Assembly (NCBI RefSeq): GCF_003323745.1
Contig: NZ_QOIL01000008.1
Coordinates: 62,001 to 126,000 of the forward strand
Reading direction: 5' to 3'
From: Sphaerisporangium album
GTDB lineage: Bacteria; Actinomycetota; Actinomycetes; Streptosporangiales; Streptosporangiaceae
DNA length: 64,000 nucleotides
Numbering within the stretch: the first letter of the stretch is position 1; every line of letters starts with the position of its first letter. Positions 57,553 to 64,000 of the stretch are shown here, piece by piece. The notes beneath the pieces were generated by a model. It worked only from the letters and a program-made list of their open reading frames with translations. It ran no database searches and was not told where the DNA came from. Both the position numbers and the translations under genes were made by a program.

Positions 57553-58188
57553 ATGAAACTCACCGTCCTCGGAGCGACCGGCGGTGTCGGCAAGGAAGTC
57601 GTCCGACAGGCCCTCGACGCCGGGCACCAGGTCGCGGCGGTCGTAAGGGACCCCGCGCGGCTGTCCATCAATCACTCCGCGCTCGAAGTGGTGACCGCCG
57701 ACGTGACGGTCCCCGGCGCGCTGCGCCCCGCGCTCGCCGGCCGCGAGGCCGTGATCTCGTGCCTCGGGCCGAGGACCAGGAAGGACGCGGGCATCGCCTC
57801 CATGGCCACCCGCTCGGTCCTCAAGGCCATGGAAGCCGGCGACGTACGGCGGCTCGTCGTGATCAGCGCCGTCCCGGTCGGCCCGATGCCCGAGGGCGAG
57901 GGCTTCCTGTACGCCAGGATCGCGCTGCCGCTGCTGCGCAGGTTCCTGCGGGACGTCTACGCCGACCTGGCGGCGATGGAGGCGGAGATACGGCGCAGCG
58001 CCACGGAGTGGACGGTCGTGCGCCCGCCGCGCCTGACCGACAGACCCCTCACCGGCACCTACCGGCGCGTCGTCGGCGGCAACGTCCCACGCGGCCACAC
58101 GATCTCCCGGGCCGACACCGCGCACGCGATGCTCGCCGTCCTGGACGATCCCGCGACGTTGAAGCAGGCCGTCGGGGTCGCGTACTAG
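57553..58188 (+). CDS. NAD(P)-binding atypical SDR (NmrA/SDR a5-like)
   Basis: 211 residues; ATG at 57553 follows GGGAGAGGTGG. N-terminal Rossmann signature LTVLGATGGVGKEVVRQAL, then VISCLGPRTRKDAG, LVVISAVPVGPMPEG. YXXXK is not present in the classic form, as usual for atypical SDRs that bind NAD(P) and act as redox sensors or flavin/quinone reductases. Divergent from tetR and probably under its control. Confidence 0.88.
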   Translation: MKLTVLGATGGVGKEVVRQALDAGHQVAAVVRDPARLSINHSALEVVTADVTVPGALRPALAGREAVISCLGPRTRKDAGIASMATRSVLKAMEAGDVRRLVVISAVPVGPMPEGEGFLYARIALPLLRRFLRDVYADLAAMEAEIRRSATEWTVVRPPRLTDRPLTGTYRRVVGGNVPRGHTISRADTAHAMLAVLDDPATLKQAVGVAY

Positions 58189-58239
58189 CCTTTCGCGTCC
58201 CGGCCATCGCGCGAGGCGAGGGTCGCCCGGGGACGCCGG

Positions 58240-59526
58240 TCAGGCGGCCGTGGCCGCCACCTGGAGCAGGAACGCGGCGTTCGAGGGCGTCTCGCGTACC
58301 CGGTCGAGCAGGACGGTCAGCGCCTGCTCGCGCTCCAGTCCGACCAGCACGCGCCGCAGCTTCCACACGACCTCCCGCTCGTCGCCGGCCAGCAGAACCT
58401 CTTCGCGCCGGGTGCCGGACCCCGCCACGTCGACGGCGGGGTACAGGCGGTGCTCGGCGAGGGCCCGGCTGAGCCGCAGCTCCATGTTGCCGGTGCCCTT
58501 GAACTCCTCGTAGAAGTTGTCGTCCATGCGGGAGCCCGTTTCGGCGAGCGCGGTCGCGAAGATCGTCAGCGAGCCGCCCTCGCGGAGCGCGCGGGCCGCG
58601 CCGAAGAGTCGTTTCGGCAGGTGGACGGACTGGGCGTCGATGCCGCCCGTCAGCGTCTTGCCGCCGTTCGGCGCGATGACGTTGTACGCCCGGCCGAGCC
58701 GGGTCAGCGAGTCCAGCAGCAGGACGACGTCCGCGCCCTGCTCGGCGAGGCGCTTGGCGCGCTCGACGGCGAGCTCGGCCAGCGCGGTGTGCTCGCGCTC
58801 GGGCCGGTCGAACGTCGAGGCGATCACCTCGCCCCTGACGGACTCGCGGAAGTCGGTGACCTCCTCGGGACGCTCGCCCACCAGGACCGCCATGAGGTGC
58901 GCGTCCGGGTGGTTGGCGGTCACTGCGTCCGCGATGGCCTTGAGCACGATGGTCTTGCCCGCCTTGGGCGGCGCGACGATGAGCCCGCGCTGTCCCTTGC
59001 CCACGGGGGAGACCAGGTCGATGATGCGGGTGATCGGGGAGGCGGTTTCGAGGAGCAGGCGCTCGCGCGGGTGGACGGGGGTCAGGTCGGCGAAGCGCGG
59101 CCTGTCCTGCTCCGGGGCGCGCCCGTTGACGGACACGAGCTCGGCCAGCCGGTCGTACGGCCTGCGGGCCGTCGCCTCGATAAGGTCGCCGGGGCGCAGG
59201 CGCAGCCGGTGGATCTCCGAGAGCGGCAGTCGCAGGTCGTCCTCGCCGGGCAGGTAGCCGCTCGTCCTGATGTAGGCGGCCTTGTCGCGGACGTCGACCA
59301 GCCCGGACACCGCACGTAGAGGGTGTTCGCCCTGGTCGGACCGCTCGGCGGTGGTCTGGGACCGGCGGGACGGCTTGGTGGGCCGGTCGGGCGGGGCGGA
59401 TGCGTGGTCGGCGGGGGCCCTGCGGCGGGTCCGCCTCTTGGGGACCTTCTCGGTGGCGTCACCGGGGTGAAGATCGGCGGGGATCCCGGCCGGAACCTCC
59501 GCCGGGATTTCGATGGATACGGTCAT
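58240..59526 (-). CDS. rho: Short transcription termination factor Rho
   Basis: 428 residues from the ATG at 59526, preceded by AAGGA. Rho is a hexameric RNA helicase that ends transcription. N-terminus (1-80) is a disordered Pro/Arg/Ser tail, followed by the RNA-binding domain (YIRTSGYLPGEDDLRLPLSEIHRL), P-loop APPKAGKT, VLVGERPEEV, LLLDSLTRLGRAYN, the Q-loop region GGKTLTGGIDAQ and R-loop FKGTGNMELRLSRALAEHRLYP. The large N-terminal extension of usual actinobacterial Rho (over 600 residues) is missing, and Asp of the usual V-DERPEEV reads Gly. It may be a second rho gene. Long leader upstream. Confidence 0.88.
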   Translation of the reverse strand: MTVSIEIPAEVPAGIPADLHPGDATEKVPKRRTRRRAPADHASAPPDRPTKPSRRSQTTAERSDQGEHPLRAVSGLVDVRDKAAYIRTSGYLPGEDDLRLPLSEIHRLRLRPGDLIEATARRPYDRLAELVSVNGRAPEQDRPRFADLTPVHPRERLLLETASPITRIIDLVSPVGKGQRGLIVAPPKAGKTIVLKAIADAVTANHPDAHLMAVLVGERPEEVTDFRESVRGEVIASTFDRPEREHTALAELAVERAKRLAEQGADVVLLLDSLTRLGRAYNVIAPNGGKTLTGGIDAQSVHLPKRLFGAARALREGGSLTIFATALAETGSRMDDNFYEEFKGTGNMELRLSRALAEHRLYPAVDVAGSGTRREEVLLAGDEREVVWKLRRVLVGLEREQALTVLLDRVRETPSNAAFLLQVAATAA

Positions 59527-59853
59527 GATGATGTCCTTCGGATTTTGAATAAAGGCCATAGGGAATGGCAAGAGAACCGCTCACCAGGAATCGAGACCCG
59601 GTCGACGGAAACGCGGAGAAACGCGGGAATGCGGCGGCACACGCGACCGCGAGGACGCGGGGTACGGCGGTGTCCGACGCCGGCGCGCACGACACGTGGC
59701 TGCGCGAAAGCGGTGGAATTTCGAAAAGGGCCGGGCCGGATGATGGTGGACCGGGCCGAGTGAGAGGGGGTGGGCCGGTGCGCGGGGCCGAGCCCGTCGC
59801 GCTGGAGCAGAGTGCCGAGACTCTGTCATCCGCAAACCTGATTACCCACCTCT
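59527..59853 (-). promoter_or_regulatory. Long leader of the rho gene
   Basis: From the promoter at 59854-59884 to the ATG lie about 327 bp without a convincing gene on either strand. The + strand ORF in this stretch has no recognisable features. Long untranslated leaders that let Rho terminate its own mRNA are known for rho genes. Confidence 0.5.
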
Positions 59854-59884
59854 ACTATAACAGCCGGACCCGCCCGGTGCGCAA
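59854..59884 (-). promoter_or_regulatory. Promoter of the rho gene
   Basis: On the minus strand TTGCGC (59879-59884) and TATAGT (59854-59859) are separated by 19 bp, in the only clearly AT-rich spot of this interval (TTATAGTAG). The spacer is slightly long. Confidence 0.5.
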
Positions 59885-59968
59885 GCCCCGCCCGTTTTGT
59901 CCCGTCGGGTACGTCCGGAACGTCCGGTCCTCATAGTGTTGGGGCGACGCCGAGCCAGAAGGAGTCCC

Positions 59969-60775
59969 ATGTCGTACGCCCCCAGGACGATCGCCGGTTT
60001 CGAGGTCACACCGCTCCTCGACGCGGTGGGCCCCATGGGCGAGGCGCTGAGGCGTCCGCTGCGGGAGCTCCTGAGCGGCGGGTCGCCGTCCGACTGGGAG
60101 GGCGTGTCCGAGGAGTGGATCCTGCACTTCCGCTGCTACCTGCTGCGCGACCGCGCCGGGCACGTGGTCCTGGTGGACACGGGCATCGGCGGCTCCGACT
60201 CCCCGGCGTCGAGCTGGGCGCCGGTGCCCGGGGGCCTCGTGGACGAGCTGGCCGCCGCGGGCGTCGAGCCGGGGGACGTCGGCACCGTCGTGCTGACCCA
60301 CCTGCACAGCGACCACGCGAGCGGGGCCGTCGCCGAGGGCGTGCCGGCCTTCCCGAACGCGCGGCACGTCATCCAGCGGGCCGAGGTGGAGTGGGTCGAG
60401 AAGTCCGGCCCGAACCCGCTGCTGGAGCGGGTGCTGCGCCCGCTGACCGGGCTGGTCGATGTCGTGGACGGGACCGCCGAGGTCGTGCCGGGCGTCCGCG
60501 TCGTGCACGCCCCGGGGCACACGCCGGGCCACCAGGTCGTGGAGGTCGGGCCGCTGACGCTGACCGGGGACGTGATCCTCCACCCCGTCCAGCTCGCCAA
60601 CCCGGCGATCACCTACGCCTTCGACGAGGACGCCGAGCAGGCCGTGGCCACCCGGGAGGCGCTACTGCGCCGGGCGCGCGCCGAGGGCGGGCTGATCGGC
60701 ACCGGCCACTTCCCCGTCCCCTTCACCGAGCTGACCCGGCTCGGCCCGTTCGGCGGCCTCGGCGGCGCGGGCTAG
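59969..60775 (+). CDS. Metallo-beta-lactamase-fold hydrolase
   Basis: 268 residues; ATG at 59969 after AAGGAG. The zinc motif HLHSDHASG (HxHxDH), the DTGIGG loop and the later APGHTPGHQ and LTGDVI elements identify the glyoxalase II/lactonase-like branch. Cytoplasmic; quorum-lactonase or other esterase function is possible. The 3' end overlaps the convergent MFS gene by 114 bp. Confidence 0.9.
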   Translation: MSYAPRTIAGFEVTPLLDAVGPMGEALRRPLRELLSGGSPSDWEGVSEEWILHFRCYLLRDRAGHVVLVDTGIGGSDSPASSWAPVPGGLVDELAAAGVEPGDVGTVVLTHLHSDHASGAVAEGVPAFPNARHVIQRAEVEWVEKSGPNPLLERVLRPLTGLVDVVDGTAEVVPGVRVVHAPGHTPGHQVVEVGPLTLTGDVILHPVQLANPAITYAFDEDAEQAVATREALLRRARAEGGLIGTGHFPVPFTELTRLGPFGGLGGAG

Positions 60776-61990
60776 GGCCTCCTTGGCGAGCCTGCGCGCC
60801 TGGGCGCGGTAACGGAGAACCTGGACGGCCCCGAGCCCCCACACCGCGAACTGCGTCGCGAACGCCCACCGGTAGTCGTCGAGCGCGGTCCCTCCCCGCA
60901 GGTCGAGGACGACGCCGATGAGCGCGATGACCGCCACGGTGGCCACGAAGCCGCCGCCGTTGACGATGCCGCTGGCCATGCCCATGCGCGCGGCCGGGTT
61001 GAAGGTGCGGGCGAAGTCGAACCCGAGCATCGAGCCGGGGCCGTTCCAGGCCATGACCACGACCAGCGGGACGAGCACCCACAGCGGCGCGCGTCCGGGC
61101 CACAGCAGGACGACCGCCCAGGCGCCGGCCGTGGAACCGATGACGAGCAGCACCATGCGGGAGCGGTGGAACGGGTGGCGTCCGGCGAGGTAGCCGAGCA
61201 CGGGACCGAACGCCATGCCGAGCAGGGTCAGCGTGCTCAGCAGCACGCCCGCCGTGGCGGGGGTGAGCCCCTGACCCTCGACGAGGAACGGATATCCCCA
61301 CAGCAGGAGGAACGCGGCGGACGACGACTGGGTGGCGGCGTGCGTCCACATGCCGAGCCGCGTGCCCGGCTCCGCCCACGCCTCGCGCAGGCGCGGCCGT
61401 TCGGTGACCCGGTTCGGCCGCGCGTCGCGCAGGACGGCCGCGACCATCACCAGCGAGACGCCGCCGAGCGCGGCGGCGGTGAGGAACGTGGGCGTCCAGC
61501 CGTAGTGGTGGAGCGCCTGGATGAGCGGCACGGCCGAGGCGATGGCGCCGACCTGCCCGAGCAGGCCGGTGAGCTGGACCACCAGCGGGTTGTGGCGGGG
61601 TGGGAACCAGACGTTGACCAGGCGGATCACGCTGATGAACGTCATCGCGTCGCCGCAGCCGACCAGCACCCGCCCGGCGACCGCGTCGAGCAGGCCGCCG
61701 GAGATCGCGAAGACGAGCTGCCCGCAGGCCATGACGCCCGCGCCGACGAGCAGCATGCGCTTGGAGCCGAGCCGGTCGACGAGGATGCCGACCGGGATCT
61801 GCATTCCCGCGTAGACGAGGAGCTGGAGCATGGCGAGCGTCGACAGGCCGGCCGCGCCGATGCCCAGGCGCTCGCTCGCCTCGATGCCGGCGACGCCGAG
61901 GGACTGGCGGTGGAACACGGCGATCGCGTAGGCCAGAACGCCGGTCGCCCAGATGATCCACACCCTGCGAGACGCTCTTTCCCCCGGCAT
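60662..61990 (-). CDS. Major facilitator superfamily transporter
   Basis: 442 residues with about 12 membrane helices. The NNP/oxalate-like MFS motif is LVDRLGSKRMLLVGAG between helices 2 and 3; ARTFNPAARMGMASGIVNGGGFVATVAVI lies in the second half. Exports or imports a small anion or drug; substrate unknown. The cytoplasmic C-terminus is Ala/Glu-rich. No ribosome site; TAATAT lies seven bases before the ATG, so the mRNA is probably leaderless. Convergent overlap with the metallohydrolase. Confidence 0.9.
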   Translation of the reverse strand: MPGERASRRVWIIWATGVLAYAIAVFHRQSLGVAGIEASERLGIGAAGLSTLAMLQLLVYAGMQIPVGILVDRLGSKRMLLVGAGVMACGQLVFAISGGLLDAVAGRVLVGCGDAMTFISVIRLVNVWFPPRHNPLVVQLTGLLGQVGAIASAVPLIQALHHYGWTPTFLTAAALGGVSLVMVAAVLRDARPNRVTERPRLREAWAEPGTRLGMWTHAATQSSSAAFLLLWGYPFLVEGQGLTPATAGVLLSTLTLLGMAFGPVLGYLAGRHPFHRSRMVLLVIGSTAGAWAVVLLWPGRAPLWVLVPLVVVMAWNGPGSMLGFDFARTFNPAARMGMASGIVNGGGFVATVAVIALIGVVLDLRGGTALDDYRWAFATQFAVWGLGAVQVLRYRAQARRLAKEALARAAEAAERAEPGQLGEGDGEVAGADQPALGARPAQ

Positions 61991-61997
61991 GAGAAAT

Positions 61998-62003
61998 ATA
62001 TTA
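61998..62003 (-). promoter_or_regulatory. Promoter -10 of the leaderless MFS gene
   Basis: TAATAT on the minus strand, seven bases before the ATG at 61990. No convincing -35. Predicts a transcript starting at the ATG, which excludes the structured element at 62113-62250 from this mRNA. Confidence 0.55.
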
Positions 62004-62112
62004 CTGTTTCGCCGTTTCCGAACCGTTACCGGGTTGCGCGCAGTTCCTCGCCCGCCTTGCCGCCTCGGCCCCGGCCGGCCCCGCGGGGACCGGCCGCCGC
62101 CCGGCGGGAAAT

Positions 62113-62250
62113 GTGTACGGCCCGCGCCTCCCCGTGGCCGCCGCCTCTCCCCCGGAGGCGGCCTGCTGGGCGATCGTCCCCCCTCAGAGCGATCCCCCGG
62201 AGTGGCCGCCTCCCCCGAAGAAGGCGACCGGCCAGGCGCGGGCCGTACAC
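62113..62250 (+). ncRNA. Cloverleaf-like structured element with three UCCCCC loops
   Basis: A perfect 17-bp outer stem (62113-62129 with 62234-62250; begins GTGTACGGCCCGCG) encloses three hairpins. A: stem GCCGCCTC (62140-62147) with GAGGCGGC (62155-62162), loop TCCCCCG. B: stem GATCG (62172-62176) with CGATC (62190-62194), loop starting TCCCCCC. C: CGCCT (62207-62211) with AGGCG (62222-62226), loop CCCCCGAAGA. A further TCCCC lies unpaired after the outer stem's left arm. All loops thus carry C-runs on the + strand. Strand and transcription are unproven; no promoter or T tail is evident. I infer an RNA with anti-Shine-Dalgarno loops, or an inverted-repeat element. Confidence 0.4.
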
Positions 62251-62348
62251 GATCAGGTGGGCCTCGGAAGACCCGTCAGGTGAGCCATGGAACGGACCAC
62301 GGATCGGCTACGGAATGGGTCGCGGATTCGGCTACGGAAGGGCCGTGG

Positions 62349-64000
62349 TCACACGCCGGCCGGGATCCGGTGGCGCGCCCGGAACGTGGGGTCCTCGTCG
62401 TCCCTGTCGTCCTCGTCGTCGCCGTGCGAGAGCTGCGGCAGCCAGCCCAGCCAGCGCGGCAGGTACCAGTTCCAGTCGCCGAGCAGCTTCATCGTGGCCG
62501 GCAGCAGCACCGCCCGGACGATCGTGGCGTCGATCAGGATCGCCGCCGCCAGGCCGACGCCCATCTGCATGAAGGTCAGCAGCGACAGGGTGGCGAAGGT
62601 GGCGAAGACCGCGACCATGATGAGCGCCGCGCTGGTCACCACGCCCGCCGTCGAACGGATGCCGAAGGCGACGGCGTCCTCGGTCCGCATGCCCTTGTCG
62701 TAGGCTTCGCGCACCCGGCTGAGGATGAACACGTGGTAGTCCATCGAGAGGCCGAAGAGGATCACGAAGAGGAACAGCGGGATCCAGTCGGTGATGTATC
62801 CGGTCGAGGTGAAGCCCAGCAGGCCCTCGCCGTACCCCTTCTGGAAGACCAGGACGAGCACGCCGTACGCGGCGGCGACCGACAGCAGGTTCAGCAGGAT
62901 CGCCTTGACCGCCACCACCAGCGAACGGAACGACGTCAGCAGCAGCAGGAACGCCAGGAGCAGGACGAACCCGAACACCAGCGGGATCGACCGGCCGAGC
63001 TGGTCGTTGAAGTCCATCGACCCGGCGATGTGGCCGGTGACGTGGGCCTCGCCGACCCCCGCGAGCGTCCCGGGGATCACCTTGTCGCGCAGGGTGCGCA
63101 CGGCGTGCTCGGCGGCGTCGCCCTCGCCCTTGAGGCCGACGGAGATCCGCGCGACCGTCCTGTCCGGGTTCACCTCGACGCCGAACGGCTCGTTGGCCTC
63201 CCCGGTCGCGAAGGCGCGCTCCTTGAACCTGTCGATGGCCGAGGTGACCTGCGGCGCGGTGACGTCGGCGGCCTTGAGCACGACCACGGCGGGCTCGTTG
63301 CCGCCCGGGAACGCCTGGTCGATCCGCTTGAACGTCTCGGCGATCGCGTAGTCGCCCTGGAGGTCGTCGAAGCCCTGCGGGCCGGTGCGCAGCGAGAACG
63401 CGGGGGCGGCCAGCGCCAGCAGCAGTCCGCCCGCGACGAGCGCGGACACGAGCGGGTGGCGCAGGACCGGCGTCAGCATGGCGTTCCAGACGCGGCCCTC
63501 GCCGCCGCGCCCGCCCAGCTTGCGCGCCCAGGTGACGCGGCCCCCGGTGACGAGGCGGACGGTGCCGTGGACGAGCCGCGCGTCGATCCTGTCGCCGATC
63601 AGCGAGAGCAGGGCCGGCAGGACGGTCAGCGAGCCGATCATCGCGACGAGGACGACGAGGATCGTGCCTTCCGCGAAGCCCATGAAGATGCCGTTCCCGG
63701 TGAGGAACATGCCCGCCATGGCGACCATGACCGTGATGCCGGAGATGAGGACCGCCCGTCCCGAGGTGGCCGCCGCGATCTCGATGGCGCGGCGCTTGTC
63801 CCGGCCCTTGGCCCTCTCTTCGCGCTCCCTGCGGATGTAGAAGAGGGAGTAGTCGACGCCGACGGCCAGGCCGATGAGCAGCATGAGGTTCGGGGTCGCG
63901 TCGTCCACGTGCAGCAGGTGGCTGGTCAGCCCCAGCAGGCCGGTGGCGCCGACGATGGCGGTCATGGCCAGGGCGAGCGGCACCAGCGCCGCGAGCAGCG
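62349..64000 (-). CDS. MMPL/RND-family transporter, 5' end outside the window
   Basis: About 550 residues of the C-terminal part; the frame continues past the right edge, so the start is missing. Membrane segments and the RND signature are visible: LMLLIGLAVGVDYSLFYIRRERE near the visible beginning, GNGIFMGFAEGTILVVLVAMIGSLTVLPALLSLIGDRI, a periplasmic loop (FDDLQGDYAIAETFKRIDQAFPG), then LFVILFGLSMDYHVFILSRVREAYDKG and FATFATLSLLTFMQMGVGLAAAILIDATIVRAVLLPATMKLLGDWNWYLP. MMPL proteins export lipids or lipidic natural products in actinobacteria. Substrate unknown. Confidence 0.92.
   Translation of the reverse strand, partial: LLAALVPLALAMTAIVGATGLLGLTSHLLHVDDATPNLMLLIGLAVGVDYSLFYIRREREERAKGRDKRRAIEIAAATSGRAVLISGITVMVAMAGMFLTGNGIFMGFAEGTILVVLVAMIGSLTVLPALLSLIGDRIDARLVHGTVRLVTGGRVTWARKLGGRGGEGRVWNAMLTPVLRHPLVSALVAGGLLLALAAPAFSLRTGPQGFDDLQGDYAIAETFKRIDQAFPGGNEPAVVVLKAADVTAPQVTSAIDRFKERAFATGEANEPFGVEVNPDRTVARISVGLKGEGDAAEHAVRTLRDKVIPGTLAGVGEAHVTGHIAGSMDFNDQLGRSIPLVFGFVLLLAFLLLLTSFRSLVVAVKAILLNLLSVAAAYGVLVLVFQKGYGEGLLGFTSTGYITDWIPLFLFVILFGLSMDYHVFILSRVREAYDKGMRTEDAVAFGIRSTAGVVTSAALIMVAVFATFATLSLLTFMQMGVGLAAAILIDATIVRAVLLPATMKLLGDWNWYLPRWLGWLPQLSHGDDEDDRDDEDPTFRARHRIPAGV

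Noticed and set aside
59565-59936. + strand 123-codon ORF in the rho leader
   Set aside because: No ribosome site or recognisable features, composition unlike neighbouring proteins; more likely untranslated leader on the opposite strand.

Overview
The window is very GC-rich, with strong third-position GC, frequent GTG starts, several apparently leaderless genes and GTGA/ATGA operon overlaps. Together with the actinobacterial families present (DUF3151, F420-type DUF385 protein, whiJ-like XRE/ATPase locus, SpoIIE-type phosphatase, bacterial phospholipase A2), this points to a filamentous actinobacterium, most likely of the order Streptosporangiales. The genus is my inference only.

Layout. 1-5.4 kb: a regulator running off the left edge, murA, a membrane protein and purD. 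5.4-7.0 kb: corA, preceded by a possible small ORF and a terminator-like hairpin. 7.0-8.3 kb: tenA under a TPP riboswitch, then a gene-poor gap. 8.2-9.5 kb: a MarR regulator and an alpha/beta hydrolase under a perfect palindrome. 9.6-15.3 kb: a large membrane NACHT ATPase plus an XRE-ImmA/IrrE protease gene with an unknown partner, the most defence-like part of the window. 15.4-18.4 kb: glycerophosphodiesterase, purA, DUF3151. 18.5-25.1 kb: a four-gene surface-glycan-like operon (AsnB-like protein, membrane methyltransferase, two GT2 glycosyltransferases). 25.2-28.4 kb: fba, DedA, a small membrane protein, pyrE. 28.6-31.4 kb: an NYN-domain protein with a giant Gly/Ser/His-rich region.

31.5-36.7 kb: a LacI-controlled sugar or polyol catabolic operon (dehydrogenase, DUF993, TIM-barrel isomerase) with an identical 15-bp operator in front of both lacI and the operon, and a 5'-truncated enolase-superfamily gene beyond it. 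36.7-43.5 kb: ECF sigma factor with membrane partner, DUF385 protein, secreted phospholipase A2, whiJ-like XRE/ATPase locus, HigBA-type toxin-antitoxin pair and an orphan VapB. 43.6-50.1 kb: a multi-HAMP hybrid histidine kinase, its response regulator and a divergent SpoIIE-type phosphatase. 50.3-53.1 kb: S9 peptidase and RlmA-like rRNA methyltransferase. 53.2-58.2 kb: fatty-acid beta-oxidation pair with a TetR regulator and an NAD(P)-binding protein sharing an operator-like motif.

58.2-64 kb: a short Rho factor with a long leader, a metallo-beta-lactamase-fold hydrolase, an MFS transporter, a strongly structured intergenic element with three C-rich loops, and the 3' part of an MMPL transporter at the right edge.

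The best candidates for something undescribed are the cloverleaf-like element at 62113-62250, the corA leader, the NACHT/SUMF1-like protein with its neighbouring protease pair, the Gly/Ser/His-rich NYN protein, and the short Rho with an altered ATPase-site residue. All functions are read from sequence by eye; nothing was searched or computed.
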